64,000 bases of DNA from Flavobacterium sp. SM15 (GTDB lineage Bacteria; Bacteroidota; Bacteroidia; Flavobacteriales; Flavobacteriaceae). The notes below the pieces were generated by a model, which saw only the letters and a program-made list of their open reading frames with translations, was not told the origin of the DNA and ran no database searches. Positions 15,928 to 24,339 of this stretch are shown one piece after another. A program made the position numbers and the translations under genes. Where the stretch lies: positions 124,001-188,000 of the forward strand of contig NZ_JAKLTO010000001.1 in NCBI RefSeq assembly GCF_022012335.1, written 5' to 3'. Each line of letters opens with the position of its first letter. The first letter of the stretch is position 1.

Positions 15928-17763
15928 TTACTGATACGGAACCAGTAGCGGCTTTGAAATTTCAAAACTCTGCAAACCAAAATCATAGGTTTTTATAGCA
16001 TTTGTTTTAAATTCGGAACCTGCATCCATTGGAAGATTTGGATAATATGAAAATGAAAACTGAAAAGCATTAAAAACCAGGTAATCATTACTTATGATAA
16101 TTCCCGCTCCAAGTTGGGAGTAGATTTTACTGCTCTTAAAACCACTATTTTTCTGTCCTAATGCTCCCATGGTAAAACTGAGGTAGGGGTTTAATCTAAA
16201 ACCCAAAACTTTCCAAGGAGAGTAGCCCTGCGTCTGGAATGTAAGCAAAAAACGTTTGGTTCCGAAAAGTGTTTGGTTTTTAAATCCTTCTATTCCAGGA
16301 TTTTCATTCAAAGTCAGTTTGTCTGAATTAGACTCCAAACGGTTTGCTCCAGCAATAAGCTGAGGTTTAATAAATTGTCTGAATTTCCAATTTCCCATTT
16401 GATATAAATTGGTAAAATAGACCGCGTTGAAATTAAGCGCATTCTGTACTGCTTTTGAATCTTTAAAAAAGGTTCCGTATTCTATACTGCCACTTAAATA
16501 ACCAAATTTATAATACTTGCCCATCGCGAATCGGGCTCCCGAATAAAATTTATAAACACCATTTTTTCTTTGGTAGCCACTGGTTATGTTGTATAAAATT
16601 CCCGATGCAACATCTTCTATGGTATTGTAATTGAAGATAAACTTATCTTGAGTAAATTTACGGGAAGAGATACCAATGGCAACCAAATATAAATTTTCGT
16701 TGGTGAATATGCCTAAACTATCGGCTAACACTTCTGATTTCTCAAGATAGTTTTTAGTATAGTAACGGGCACTTGTAATTAAATTGGTGATCCTTTCGTA
16801 TTCCGTATTTCCCTTAAAAATCTGAAAGGCATGTCCGGCCCAGTAATCCTGAGAAACAAATTTGAAGTTCTGGATATGTGCAACCTGATTTCTGTCAAAA
16901 GATGTTATTTTTACATATTGTTTATCAAGATATGCGCCGGCTCCCCAACGGGTATAGGGCGAAAAAAAAGGCCGCTCTACATTGACGGATTTTAAATAAT
17001 AATCCTCCAAATCCACCTTATACAGTAAGGTAGCCTTGATAAAGGTGTTTAAAATACTGGGAATCGTATAACTGGTATTGTAGCCGTTTCGACTACTATT
17101 AAGACTGTTGGTATAGGCATTTAAAAACTCGTGTCCTGTTCCAAAAAAGTTCCTTTCCGTTAGATCAAAAGTAGATTTTGAAGATGAAATTGAAAACACG
17201 GGAATCAGACTCCATGAATCCAGAACACGTACATAGACATCCACAGAATCAGAACTTTCTGAACTCAATTCTGTAGTAATTTTAACACCTCTTACATAGC
17301 GTTGACTTCGAATCAACCGCTCCGATTCTTTTGCAAGAAGAGAATCCAAAAGAGTATTCTCTTTTAGTAAAAGTATATTTTTTATTGTCCAGTCCCGGGT
17401 TTTTAGATGTAGTGAATTTCCTGCTCTGGCGATATATTGTTTAGGTTGCTCGGTACTGTCAACTTCTGAATAACCAAAGGGATCAAGAGTTGTTATAGTT
17501 ATCCTCCGGATTATTTTACCCTCACTTTGAGTATAATGCTGTTTTTTTATTTTGTGTAATGCGATGTTCTTAAGTTCTTGCTTGGCAACTGGTTCAAAAA
17601 TTAATTTATGTAAAAATTTGGTGAATTTTCCTTTTTTTGAATACTTCTCAATATTGAGATACATTTTAGAGGTGTCTTTAGCTTTCGGATTATCTTGAGC
17701 AAGTATGAATTGACAACTAAAAAGTATCAAAAAAAACAATATCAGTTTATATTTTAAAAACAT
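15928..17763 (-). CDS. Outer-membrane POTRA/BamA-like beta-barrel protein
   Basis: 611 residues from the ATG giving MFLKYKLILFFLILFSC; a TTG 18 bases upstream is possible. After the signal peptide, about residues 85-200 contain POTRA-like segments (IIRRITITTLDPFGY, RSQRYVRGVKITTE, DSVDVYVRVLDSWS). The rest is built of alternating beta strands with aromatic ends (ERNFFGTGHEF, SFSYYPNLPM), a BamA/TamA-type barrel. Probably an outer-membrane assembly or lipid-transport factor; it is too divergent to be BamA itself. It converges on the stress cluster. Confidence 0.75.
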   Translation of the reverse strand: MFLKYKLILFFLILFSCQFILAQDNPKAKDTSKMYLNIEKYSKKGKFTKFLHKLIFEPVAKQELKNIALHKIKKQHYTQSEGKIIRRITITTLDPFGYSEVDSTEQPKQYIARAGNSLHLKTRDWTIKNILLLKENTLLDSLLAKESERLIRSQRYVRGVKITTELSSESSDSVDVYVRVLDSWSLIPVFSISSSKSTFDLTERNFFGTGHEFLNAYTNSLNSSRNGYNTSYTIPSILNTFIKATLLYKVDLEDYYLKSVNVERPFFSPYTRWGAGAYLDKQYVKITSFDRNQVAHIQNFKFVSQDYWAGHAFQIFKGNTEYERITNLITSARYYTKNYLEKSEVLADSLGIFTNENLYLVAIGISSRKFTQDKFIFNYNTIEDVASGILYNITSGYQRKNGVYKFYSGARFAMGKYYKFGYLSGSIEYGTFFKDSKAVQNALNFNAVYFTNLYQMGNWKFRQFIKPQLIAGANRLESNSDKLTLNENPGIEGFKNQTLFGTKRFLLTFQTQGYSPWKVLGFRLNPYLSFTMGALGQKNSGFKSSKIYSQLGAGIIISNDYLVFNAFQFSFSYYPNLPMDAGSEFKTNAIKTYDFGLQSFEISKPLLVPYQ

Positions 17764-17899
17764 CACGGCTTTAATTGTCAAAATTACAAAATAAACATTT
17801 AACCACCTGTAAATGTGTGAATTATGAAAAATATGATTATAATTCTAAAACTTAATATAACTACATTTATAGAGTATTAATTTTTTAAATAACAGAAAC

Positions 17900-18436
17900 A
17901 TGAAAACTACATTTATAACAGCAATAGCCTTTTTATTTTCATTAAATTTTCAGGCTCAGAATGTAAACATTAAAGAAACGACTAAAACAACAGTTACCAC
18001 TGTAAAAAATTCTGACGGAGACAAAAAATTCACAAAAAATGAAAATGTCCGAGAAGTTCAAAATATTGAATTAAAAGATGTGAAGCCTAATACTTTAAAT
18101 ACAGAAATGAAGGAATCACCAACCCAATCAACCATAACAACTAAAATTACAACACCAAACGGAACAGCGACTTCAACTAATGTTAAACAATCTTCTTATT
18201 ATTTGATAAATGGCAATAAGTATTTGCTAAATCAGGATGGCTCGGGTTATGTTCTTAGTTCCGGAAATAAAAAATCTGCCTTATTAAGAAAAACGTCTAC
18301 AGACAGTTATGTCTACATTTCAAAAAACAAAACAGCTGTTGGACATTTTGATGCAGAAGGAAATTTGATTGTTGAAACTTATGACAACAAATCTGACAAA
18401 GTAATAACTGAAACCTATTTAATTACTAAAAAATAG
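17900..18436 (+). CDS. Secreted hypothetical protein
   Basis: 178 residues with a signal peptide (TAIAFLFSLNFQAQ) and a Thr-rich middle (TTVTTVKNSDGDKKF, TTKITTPNGTATST). The C-terminal half shows short repeating strand-like motifs (YLINGNKYLLNQDGSGYVLS, GHFDAEGNLIVETYD), suggesting a small beta-rich periplasmic or surface domain. No family recognised. It is the last gene left of the integrated element, with its own upstream region divergent from the outer-membrane protein. Confidence 0.65.
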   Translation: MKTTFITAIAFLFSLNFQAQNVNIKETTKTTVTTVKNSDGDKKFTKNENVREVQNIELKDVKPNTLNTEMKESPTQSTITTKITTPNGTATSTNVKQSSYYLINGNKYLLNQDGSGYVLSSGNKKSALLRKTSTDSYVYISKNKTAVGHFDAEGNLIVETYDNKSDKVITETYLITKK

Positions 18437-18651
18437 CTTCCTTGAAAAATTAATTTAAAGTTTCATATACACTGCGAGGTACTAACTTAATTTAGAAATA
18501 GAAGAAAAGAAACAATTATCACTAAACGACAAAAAATGGTCAATTGTTCATATAGGTTTATTTGTATTATTTGATTTTTGAAAGTACTGATCAAATTCAA
18601 AATCATGCAAAATTAGTACATAAAAGTGTTTAAACTTATATAATCTTAAGA

Positions 18652-18666
18652 TACTGGAGGTACCAC
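18652..18666. repeat. Putative attL core, 15-bp direct repeat TACTGGAGGTACCAC
   Basis: Identical in the same orientation to 32811-32825. The two copies enclose an element with its integrase just inside the right copy, and each is followed within six bases by a different rho-independent terminator. This is the pattern left by an integrase acting at the 3' end of a transcribed unit. Confidence 0.75.
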
Positions 18667-18671
18667 TTTAA

Positions 18672-18714
18672 AAATCCGTAATTAGCTTATAAATAAGTCT
18701 TTACGGATTTTTTT
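18672..18714 (+). terminator. Terminator just inside the left end of the element
   Basis: AAATCCGTAA/TTACGGATTT stem with an inner CTTAT/ATAAG stem, followed by seven Ts. Seems to replace the host terminator now found beyond the right repeat. Confidence 0.8.
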
Positions 18715-18722
18715 GTTTTCAA

Positions 18723-18747
18723 GGGTGCTGATTTAGGTGCAAATAAA
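18723..18747 (+). repeat. Putative integrase arm site, left end
   Basis: GGGTGC-tga-TTT-a-GGTGC-a-AATAAA matches 20 of 25 bases at 32663-32687 near the right end, same orientation. Paired GGGTGC motifs near the ends of Bacteroidota elements are likely arm-type binding sites. Confidence 0.5.
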
Positions 18748-19219
18748 ACTCCTAACCACATAGGACAGGTATCTAATTCAATTATTTGTTTAGAAAAAGA
18801 AACATCTTGAATAATCCCCAATCACCTACAAATACTAAAGCATTTAACAACTCAACAGTAAAACTTTACATCCAAAAAGGAGGATTTCGTATGTAGGCTA
18901 AAAGTCCTGCAAAAGGAAACCCAAAACCTACATGCAACTAACCTAGAATCCTTAAAACCTGCTTAGAAAAGTATTGAAAATAGAACCCACCCCCTCTAAA
19001 AAATACCATTTCCTTTTTAAATACAACCCGTAATAATTGGGCATATATCCTGAAACCGGATAGTTTCTTTTCAAATATGTATTTACTCTTTTAAAAAACA
19101 AAAGAGAAACATTTACAAACCCTCTATTTCTATTACCCTTTCTTTGGCTGTTCGAAATTTTATACAAATCTTGTCGTTTTATCGAACAAATCTGCATTTT
19201 ATCGATTTTTGACTTTTTA
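18748..19219. other. Left end of the element, no supported gene
   Basis: About 470 bases without a convincing gene. It contains an inverted TGTAGG/CCTACA pair around 18892-18933 and, nearer the ATPase gene, TTTTATCGA twice (19177 and 19197). It probably holds the promoter of the ATPase pair. Confidence 0.45.
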
Positions 19220-19289
19220 ACAATAAAAAAATTGTCATTTTATTTGACAATAAAAAAATTGTTACTATTTTTGACAATAAAATAATTGT
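19220..19289 (+). repeat. Three palindromes at exact 27-bp period before the ATPase gene
   Basis: ACAAT-N6-ATTGT at 19220-19235, 19247-19262 and 19274-19289. The first two are identical; the third has one changed base in the spacer. The last ends three bases before the ATG. Constant phase and symmetry suggest a multimeric operator for a dimeric DNA-binding protein. Confidence 0.8.
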
Positions 19290-19292
19290 TAA

Positions 19293-20480
19293 ATGAGAAA
19301 TGTTGTAGGGCAAATAGCTTCAAAAGAAGATTTTTACTATCGTAAAAAAGAGATCGGAACAATCATGCGTAATTTAGATGCAAAAGCAAACATTCAAATT
19401 GCCGCCCCACGAAGAGTTGGGAAATCATCTATACTATACTACCTAAAAGACAATCCCTCAAAAGGATATATCAATCTTTATATTGAAGTAGAGAGCTCTC
19501 GAAGTAAAAACGATTATTACAGAAAGATATTTCGAGAGATTTTAAAAAGTGATGTGATAAGCTCTACAAAAAAAATAGCTGAACAGTTTAAATCAAATAA
19601 AAATGGTTTTCTAGGAAGACTTAAGGGAATAAAACTAGCCGGATTAGGATTTGATTTTACAGAACCCGAAGCTATTGATTATGAAGAAGAGCTAACTAAT
19701 CTCCTCTTAGGAATTGATTTAGGAGAAGACAAATTAATATTAATGATTGATGAATTTCCGGAAGTAATGTTAAATATAGTTGAAGACTGTAATGGAGACA
19801 TAGTTGAGGCAAAGAAATTCCTTCAATCAAACAGGGAATTAAGGAATAATCCAAAGCTACATGGAAGAATTCAGTTTATCTATACCGGATCAAACAGTCT
19901 TAATTTAACGGCAGCAAATCTAGAATCAACATCTTTAATCAATGACTTAACTGCCATTTCTGTAAATCCTTTATCCGCTGATGAAGCAAAAGACTTAATA
20001 TTAGAAATTTTAAAAACCTATAAATACACCATTTCACAAGAACAACTTGATTATATGGTGTCTCTTGTAGAATGGAATATCCCTTTCTATTTTCAATTAT
20101 TAATTCAGGAAATAATCAATCAAATTGAGCCAGAAGATATCATTACAAATAAGATAATAGATGAATCATTCTTTAAAATAATGGATCAAAGAAATGATCA
20201 TCATTTTGAGCACTACGTTAGAAGGCTAAAAAGAGTATTCAATGAAAAAGAATTAAGATTTGTCAAAATATTTTTAAATCAACTAGCTCAAAATGAAAAA
20301 ATATCAAAAGGGGATGCGCAAAATATGTCGCATGGAATATTAACAGAAAGTGAAACAAAGAAAGTACTCGAAGCCTTAAGGTATGACGGCTATGTAATTA
20401 ATCAAAGTGAAACCGGTAATTTAGAATACAAATTCAATTCTCCAATTTTAAAACAATGGTGGTATAATCATGAATGCTAA
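19293..20480 (+). CDS. Archaeal-type (AAA/STAND-like) ATPase, first gene of an ATPase pair
   Basis: 395 residues. Walker A at about 38-46 in the form APRRVGKSS, typical of the archaeal ATPase (pfam Arch_ATPase/AAA_35) group; Walker B LILMIDEFPE about 150-160; sensor-1-like IQFIYTGSNS about 190. The C-terminal third is a winged-helix region ending KFNSPILKQWW, common to this group. The stop overlaps the next gene by 11 bases, so the two are co-translated. With the palindromic array at its start codon, the winged helix may bind its own operator. The context (integrative element with CBASS) suggests phage defence; this is inference. Confidence 0.8.
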   Translation: MRNVVGQIASKEDFYYRKKEIGTIMRNLDAKANIQIAAPRRVGKSSILYYLKDNPSKGYINLYIEVESSRSKNDYYRKIFREILKSDVISSTKKIAEQFKSNKNGFLGRLKGIKLAGLGFDFTEPEAIDYEEELTNLLLGIDLGEDKLILMIDEFPEVMLNIVEDCNGDIVEAKKFLQSNRELRNNPKLHGRIQFIYTGSNSLNLTAANLESTSLINDLTAISVNPLSADEAKDLILEILKTYKYTISQEQLDYMVSLVEWNIPFYFQLLIQEIINQIEPEDIITNKIIDESFFKIMDQRNDHHFEHYVRRLKRVFNEKELRFVKIFLNQLAQNEKISKGDAQNMSHGILTESETKKVLEALRYDGYVINQSETGNLEYKFNSPILKQWWYNHEC

Positions 20481-23208
20481 AGAAGTAAATATATTTCTAC
20501 GAAATAACACAGGCAATAAAGCTAAAGAGGCACTTATTGACGGTTTTGTAATACGAACAAAAGTTTTCAACAATATTTTTTCCGAAATTATGTTGTCAAA
20601 AACCGATAAACCTGAGCAAAATTATCTTGTAATAGGTCAAAGAGGAGCCGGTAAGACAACATTGCTTTACCGTCTCAAATATGCTATTGAAGATGAGCCA
20701 AAGTTAAGCCCAAGGATCATCCCAATTATGTTTTCAGAAGAGCAATATAACTTAATGGATCTTATAAATTTATGGGAAAGCATTGCAGAACATCTAGAAG
20801 AACATGAAGGATTTGAATTTTTACAAAAAGAGATTACAAGTATAGATATAAATCATTCATACAGAGAGGAAGAAGCTTATGAATTAATTGAGAAAAAATT
20901 AAGTGATCTAAATAAAAAAGTTATAATCTTTATCGAAAACATTGATGTTTTTTTTAAAAAAATCGGCAAGAATGGGCAAAAAAGATTAAGGGAAGTATTA
21001 ACAACCTCTAAAACTATAAGGCTCATATGTTCGTCTACAACTTACTTTGAAGGCATAATAAATTATACAGATCCATTTTATGAGTTTTTTAAAATAATTC
21101 AATTAGACGGCTTAAATAGAGCCGACAGCGTAAAATTGTTAGGCAAATTAGCCGAGCAAAGAAATCAAACTTTACAAATTGAAGAAATAATAAATAATTA
21201 CCCAAAGAGACTTGAATCATTGAGAAGATTGACGGGTGGAAATCCTAGAATAATTTCGTATTTGTTTCAAATATTTTTAGATAACGAAGACGGGAGGGCA
21301 ATTATTGACTTATATAAATTATTAGATGATATAACTTATTTATATAAGGCAGAATTAGACCAACTTTCAGCTCAGCAACAAAAAATTGTAGATTCAATAG
21401 CAAGAAACTGGGATGCAATTTCTACGAAAGAAATATCTCAAAAAACAAATATAGATAGTAAACACATTTCTTCTATTTTAAACACTTTAGAAAAAAATCA
21501 AATTGTTGAAAGTGTCTCAACGAGAACTAAAAACAACTTATATCGTCTAAAAGATCGCTTTTTAAACATTTGGTATCTAATGCGATTTGGGAAGAAAAGA
21601 GAAAAAGAGAACGTTATTTGGTTAGTTCGCTTTTTTGACACTTGGTGTGACCAATCTGAATTATCTAAAAGAATCGACTCCCACATAATGAATCTCAAAG
21701 CAGGAAAATACGATGTTATTGCGGCTTTAGATATGGGAAATGTTTTTCTCTCGTGTGAAAATGTTCCACATGAACTGAAATATAATCTATATCAGACAAC
21801 TAAATCAGTCTTACCTAAGCAATTAATGAAAGACTTAATAATTTCTGATGATTCACTAGGTGATTCTATCCGAAAATTAGTTAAACAAAAAGATTGGGAA
21901 AAGGCTATTGAAGCTTTAACAGAAATCAAATCTACTGAAAAAAGATTAGCACTAACCAGTTGGATATATTTAAACAAAGGCGAAGTTAAAACCGCAATTG
22001 ATTCCCTCGAAGAGCTTTACAAAATATCTCCCGATGGGGATTTAGCATCTTTAATTGGGGATTTATATAAAATGGAACATTTGAGTAGCAAAGCCATTTA
22101 CTATTACAACGAAGCATTGAAATATGACATTTGGATTTCTTATCACAAATTAGGGGGGATCTATTCAAATGAATTAGGGAATTTCTCTGAAGCTGAAAAA
22201 TATTACAATTTAGCTATTGAACATAACATTGATGAGTCTTTAATAGAGTTAGCTGAAATTTATTTTTTAAATAACCAATTAACCCAAAGTCAAAAATTAA
22301 TTCAATCAGCAATTGTAAGTGGGAAAAAAGACTTAAAAAGCACCCTTGCTGCTATTTTTATGAGACAAGACAAAATTGAAGAAGCCATTTCAACCCTGGA
22401 AGAAGCCATCAAAGACGGCGAAAAGGATGCCCTATTAAATCTCGGAAAATTATATTTAACGAAAGATAATCCAGAAATAGAAAAAGCTAAAGAAATATTT
22501 GAAAATGCCATAAAAAAAGAAACTCCGGGAGCATATAATGCACTCGCAAAACTCTATTTAAAACAGGACAATAAAGAAGAAGCAGAAAAAGCATTATTAA
22601 AAGGTATAGAAAAGCATGATGCTGAGTCGGCACATTTATTAGCCCACTTATACATTGAAAAAGATAATTGGAAAAAGGGAGAACAATTTTTTCTAAAATC
22701 AATAAAATGGGGAAAAATTTCATCCATAATGTGTTTAGCAGAATCTGTTTTCTTTGAAAAAAAGAATGAAAAAAGAGAATTCATCCTAAATCTATTTGAA
22801 AAGCATTATCCAAAAATCCAAATTAAACCAGCGATGGTTATTGGATATGCAAGATTTCTTCTTTGGGATGATCAAATTGAGAAATCAATAAATATTATAA
22901 AACAAATCAACTCAAAATTAATCAATGTTCTTGAGAAAGATGGGGCAGATAAATCTAAAGAAAATATTATAGATGAATTAACTGTCTACTTAATACTATT
23001 AATATCTAAAGGTCAATTAAATATTGCATATGAGTTATTTTCCAACAATGAATTTGACTACAAACAAATTCTAAAGCCTGTTTATTATGCATTAATGAAT
23101 TATATGAAAGATGATTATCCCAATGAATATTTAAAAGCTGGAAATGAACTTAAGGAAACAATAGACGAAATAATAGAAGAAATAGAAAATTTTAAAAAAA
23201 ATTATTAA
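20470..23208 (+). CDS. Large ATPase with TPR/Sel1-like repeats, second gene of the pair
   Basis: 912 residues. N-terminal AAA domain with Walker A VIGQRGAGKTTLL (about 54-66), Walker B KVIIFIENIDVFF (about 156-168), sensor RLICSSTTYFEG and an R-L-T-G-G-N-P-R motif about 250. A winged helix follows (about 290-350, STKEISQKTNIDSKHISSIL). From about 480 to 780 come helical repeats spaced 33-36 residues (AIYYYNEALKYD, AEKYYNLAIEHN, AKEIFENAIKKE), i.e. TPR/Sel1-type. This ATPase-winged helix-TPR order is that of STAND sensors, where repeats recognise a trigger. No nuclease or other killing domain is visible, so the output must come from the partner or be unknown. Confidence 0.8.
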   Translation: MNAKEVNIFLRNNTGNKAKEALIDGFVIRTKVFNNIFSEIMLSKTDKPEQNYLVIGQRGAGKTTLLYRLKYAIEDEPKLSPRIIPIMFSEEQYNLMDLINLWESIAEHLEEHEGFEFLQKEITSIDINHSYREEEAYELIEKKLSDLNKKVIIFIENIDVFFKKIGKNGQKRLREVLTTSKTIRLICSSTTYFEGIINYTDPFYEFFKIIQLDGLNRADSVKLLGKLAEQRNQTLQIEEIINNYPKRLESLRRLTGGNPRIISYLFQIFLDNEDGRAIIDLYKLLDDITYLYKAELDQLSAQQQKIVDSIARNWDAISTKEISQKTNIDSKHISSILNTLEKNQIVESVSTRTKNNLYRLKDRFLNIWYLMRFGKKREKENVIWLVRFFDTWCDQSELSKRIDSHIMNLKAGKYDVIAALDMGNVFLSCENVPHELKYNLYQTTKSVLPKQLMKDLIISDDSLGDSIRKLVKQKDWEKAIEALTEIKSTEKRLALTSWIYLNKGEVKTAIDSLEELYKISPDGDLASLIGDLYKMEHLSSKAIYYYNEALKYDIWISYHKLGGIYSNELGNFSEAEKYYNLAIEHNIDESLIELAEIYFLNNQLTQSQKLIQSAIVSGKKDLKSTLAAIFMRQDKIEEAISTLEEAIKDGEKDALLNLGKLYLTKDNPEIEKAKEIFENAIKKETPGAYNALAKLYLKQDNKEEAEKALLKGIEKHDAESAHLLAHLYIEKDNWKKGEQFFLKSIKWGKISSIMCLAESVFFEKKNEKREFILNLFEKHYPKIQIKPAMVIGYARFLLWDDQIEKSINIIKQINSKLINVLEKDGADKSKENIIDELTVYLILLISKGQLNIAYELFSNNEFDYKQILKPVYYALMNYMKDDYPNEYLKAGNELKETIDEIIEEIENFKKNY

Positions 23209-23225
23209 TGTAGTATAATGTAAAA

Positions 23226-23334
23226 ATAAAAAAGCTCCAGAAAAGTACCAGTTTTCTGAAGCTATAAAGAATTGGATAATGAAAGCTTGAGACTTTACTT
23301 CACCGGATTACTCCGACTGTTACACCTATTCTAT
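23226..23334 (-). ncRNA. Probable small RNA, about 108 nt
   Basis: The minus strand shows a complete Bacteroidota promoter (TTTG at 23366-23369, 19-base spacer, TACCTTTG at 23339-23346). About 100 bases further comes a rho-independent terminator (AGCTTCAGAAAA/TTTTCTGGAGCT with TTTTTTATTTT, 23263-23226). No open reading frame of note lies between. An inner CGGA-gtaa-TCCG hairpin is visible. It lies between the ATPase pair and the CBASS operon and faces the ATPase genes' 3' end. The start is estimated from the promoter. Confidence 0.65.
23233..23263 (-). terminator. Rho-independent terminator of the small RNA
   Basis: Twelve-position stem with one mismatch, seven-base loop; the T-run follows on the minus strand only, so it does not serve the ATPase gene. 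Confidence 0.75.
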
Positions 23335-23338
23335 TGTA

Positions 23339-23369
23339 CAAAGGTAAACATTGAATGCCAATGTTCAAA
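23339..23369 (-). promoter_or_regulatory. Consensus Bacteroidota promoter of the small RNA
   Basis: -33 TTTG and -7 TACCTTTG separated by exactly 19 bases on the minus strand. Confidence 0.7.
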
Positions 23370-23472
23370 CCCTACACTACAATATTTCTTTTGTAAATCA
23401 ACAAGTCTCCGTCATCAGTATCCTCACCGACGTTATCAGATTGAGAAATAAATTTAATAAATCATAAAGAAT

Positions 23473-23742
23473 ATGGCATCAATTGTTACCTATGATATTC
23501 CATCAAAACATGTGGAATTCAAAAAAGAAATGTTTGCATTAGGCTATAAAGATCAAATCTCTGGAAAAACCTGCAAAATAATTTATTTCCCTAACACTAC
23601 CTTGTATCATCCAACCAACACTGCATATACTGCACGTGTTGAAGTTCAGAAAGTATGCAAAAAACTAAATGTAGAATTAGAAAGATGTATTGCAACCATA
23701 TGGGAAGATTGGTCAGCAATTTGCGGAGAGCCTTTTAAGTAA
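23473..23742 (+). CDS. Small protein of unknown function, possibly Cas2/VapD-like fold
   Basis: 89 residues starting MASIVTYDIPSKHVEFKK, then TCKIIYFPNTTLYHP and VCKKLNVELERCIATIWEDW. A first strand ending in Y-D-I-P and the alternation of strands and helices recall small ferredoxin-like proteins such as Cas2 or VapD, but no catalytic residues can be assigned. First of six plus-strand genes with gaps of 1-57 bases or overlaps that end with the CD-NTase and E2 genes, so it may be an accessory of that system or an independent small cassette. Confidence 0.65.
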   Translation: MASIVTYDIPSKHVEFKKEMFALGYKDQISGKTCKIIYFPNTTLYHPTNTAYTARVEVQKVCKKLNVELERCIATIWEDWSAICGEPFK

Positions 23743-23765
23743 TATTAATATATAAAAAACAAATT

Positions 23766-24080
23766 ATGAGTAAATCAAGCCATTATTATATATCCGGTGT
23801 ATGGAAAGATACACACGGTAGAATTACAGATGTGATGTTAAACGAAGTAATCGATGACAGCTCGTTTAAAAAAGGGATAAAGAAAACCAAAGCTGAAGTT
23901 ATACAATTAATAAAGAACAACTATATAGTTAAAACTGTTGTTTGGGAATACCCTCGCTGGTCAATTGGCGCAAAGGTGTCCTATGAAACGGTAAATTATG
24001 TAGAGTATTTAAGAACAGTTCCTGATTTGAATATTAAAAACAATATAGATAATTCAATCAGAATGGAAGCCTTTTTTTAA
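23766..24080 (+). CDS. DUF3892-like protein
   Basis: 104 residues. The pattern YISGVWKDTHGRITDVMLNE, K-x-E-V-I-x-L-I about residues 43-51 and VSYETVNYVEYLRTVPD matches the short beta-alpha-beta DUF3892 family, whose function is unknown. It follows the Cas2-like small gene by 23 bases and precedes the 50-residue membrane protein. DUF3892 genes are often found in genomic islands. Probably co-transcribed with the neighbours. Confidence 0.65.
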   Translation: MSKSSHYYISGVWKDTHGRITDVMLNEVIDDSSFKKGIKKTKAEVIQLIKNNYIVKTVVWEYPRWSIGAKVSYETVNYVEYLRTVPDLNIKNNIDNSIRMEAFF

Positions 24081-24137
24081 AAGCAAGAGCGGAACTCCAC
24101 AGCTCTAAATGGAGAAGTAATAATCAAAAAAAACAAC

Positions 24138-24290
24138 ATGTCAAAAAAATTACAATCAAACGGAGATGTAAGCATTTGTCACAATGGCAATTGCATTCAT
24201 GCAACCGGTCAGAATGCAAATTTAATTGCCACTGGAGTATTCACAATGTTCTTACTCATTGGCATCGCTGCATTAATTAAAGACAATTAA
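24138..24290 (+). CDS. 50-residue single-pass membrane protein
   Basis: MSKKLQSNGDVSICHNGNCI is followed by a linker and one strong membrane segment (LIATGVFTMFLLIGIAALI) ending in KDN. The soluble part has two cysteines four residues apart with nearby histidines (CHNGNCIH), which could bind metal or form a disulphide. Too short for any family call. In an operon with a CD-NTase, small membrane proteins are typical cell-killing effectors, so this is a candidate effector; that is inference only. Confidence 0.6.
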   Translation: MSKKLQSNGDVSICHNGNCIHATGQNANLIATGVFTMFLLIGIAALIKDN

Positions 24291-24339
24291 AAAACATAAA
24301 GGGGTGAAATGCCCCTATTTATAAACTAAAAAAAATAAA

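Noticed and set aside
18652-18666. The 15-bp repeat as a tRNA 3' end
   Set aside because: No T-arm or acceptor complement lies upstream, so it is treated only as an att core of unknown host unit.
18952-19197. An 81-residue minus-strand frame at the left end of the element
   Set aside because: No recognisable domain, no neighbour on that strand, and it overlaps the probable promoter region of the ATPase pair.
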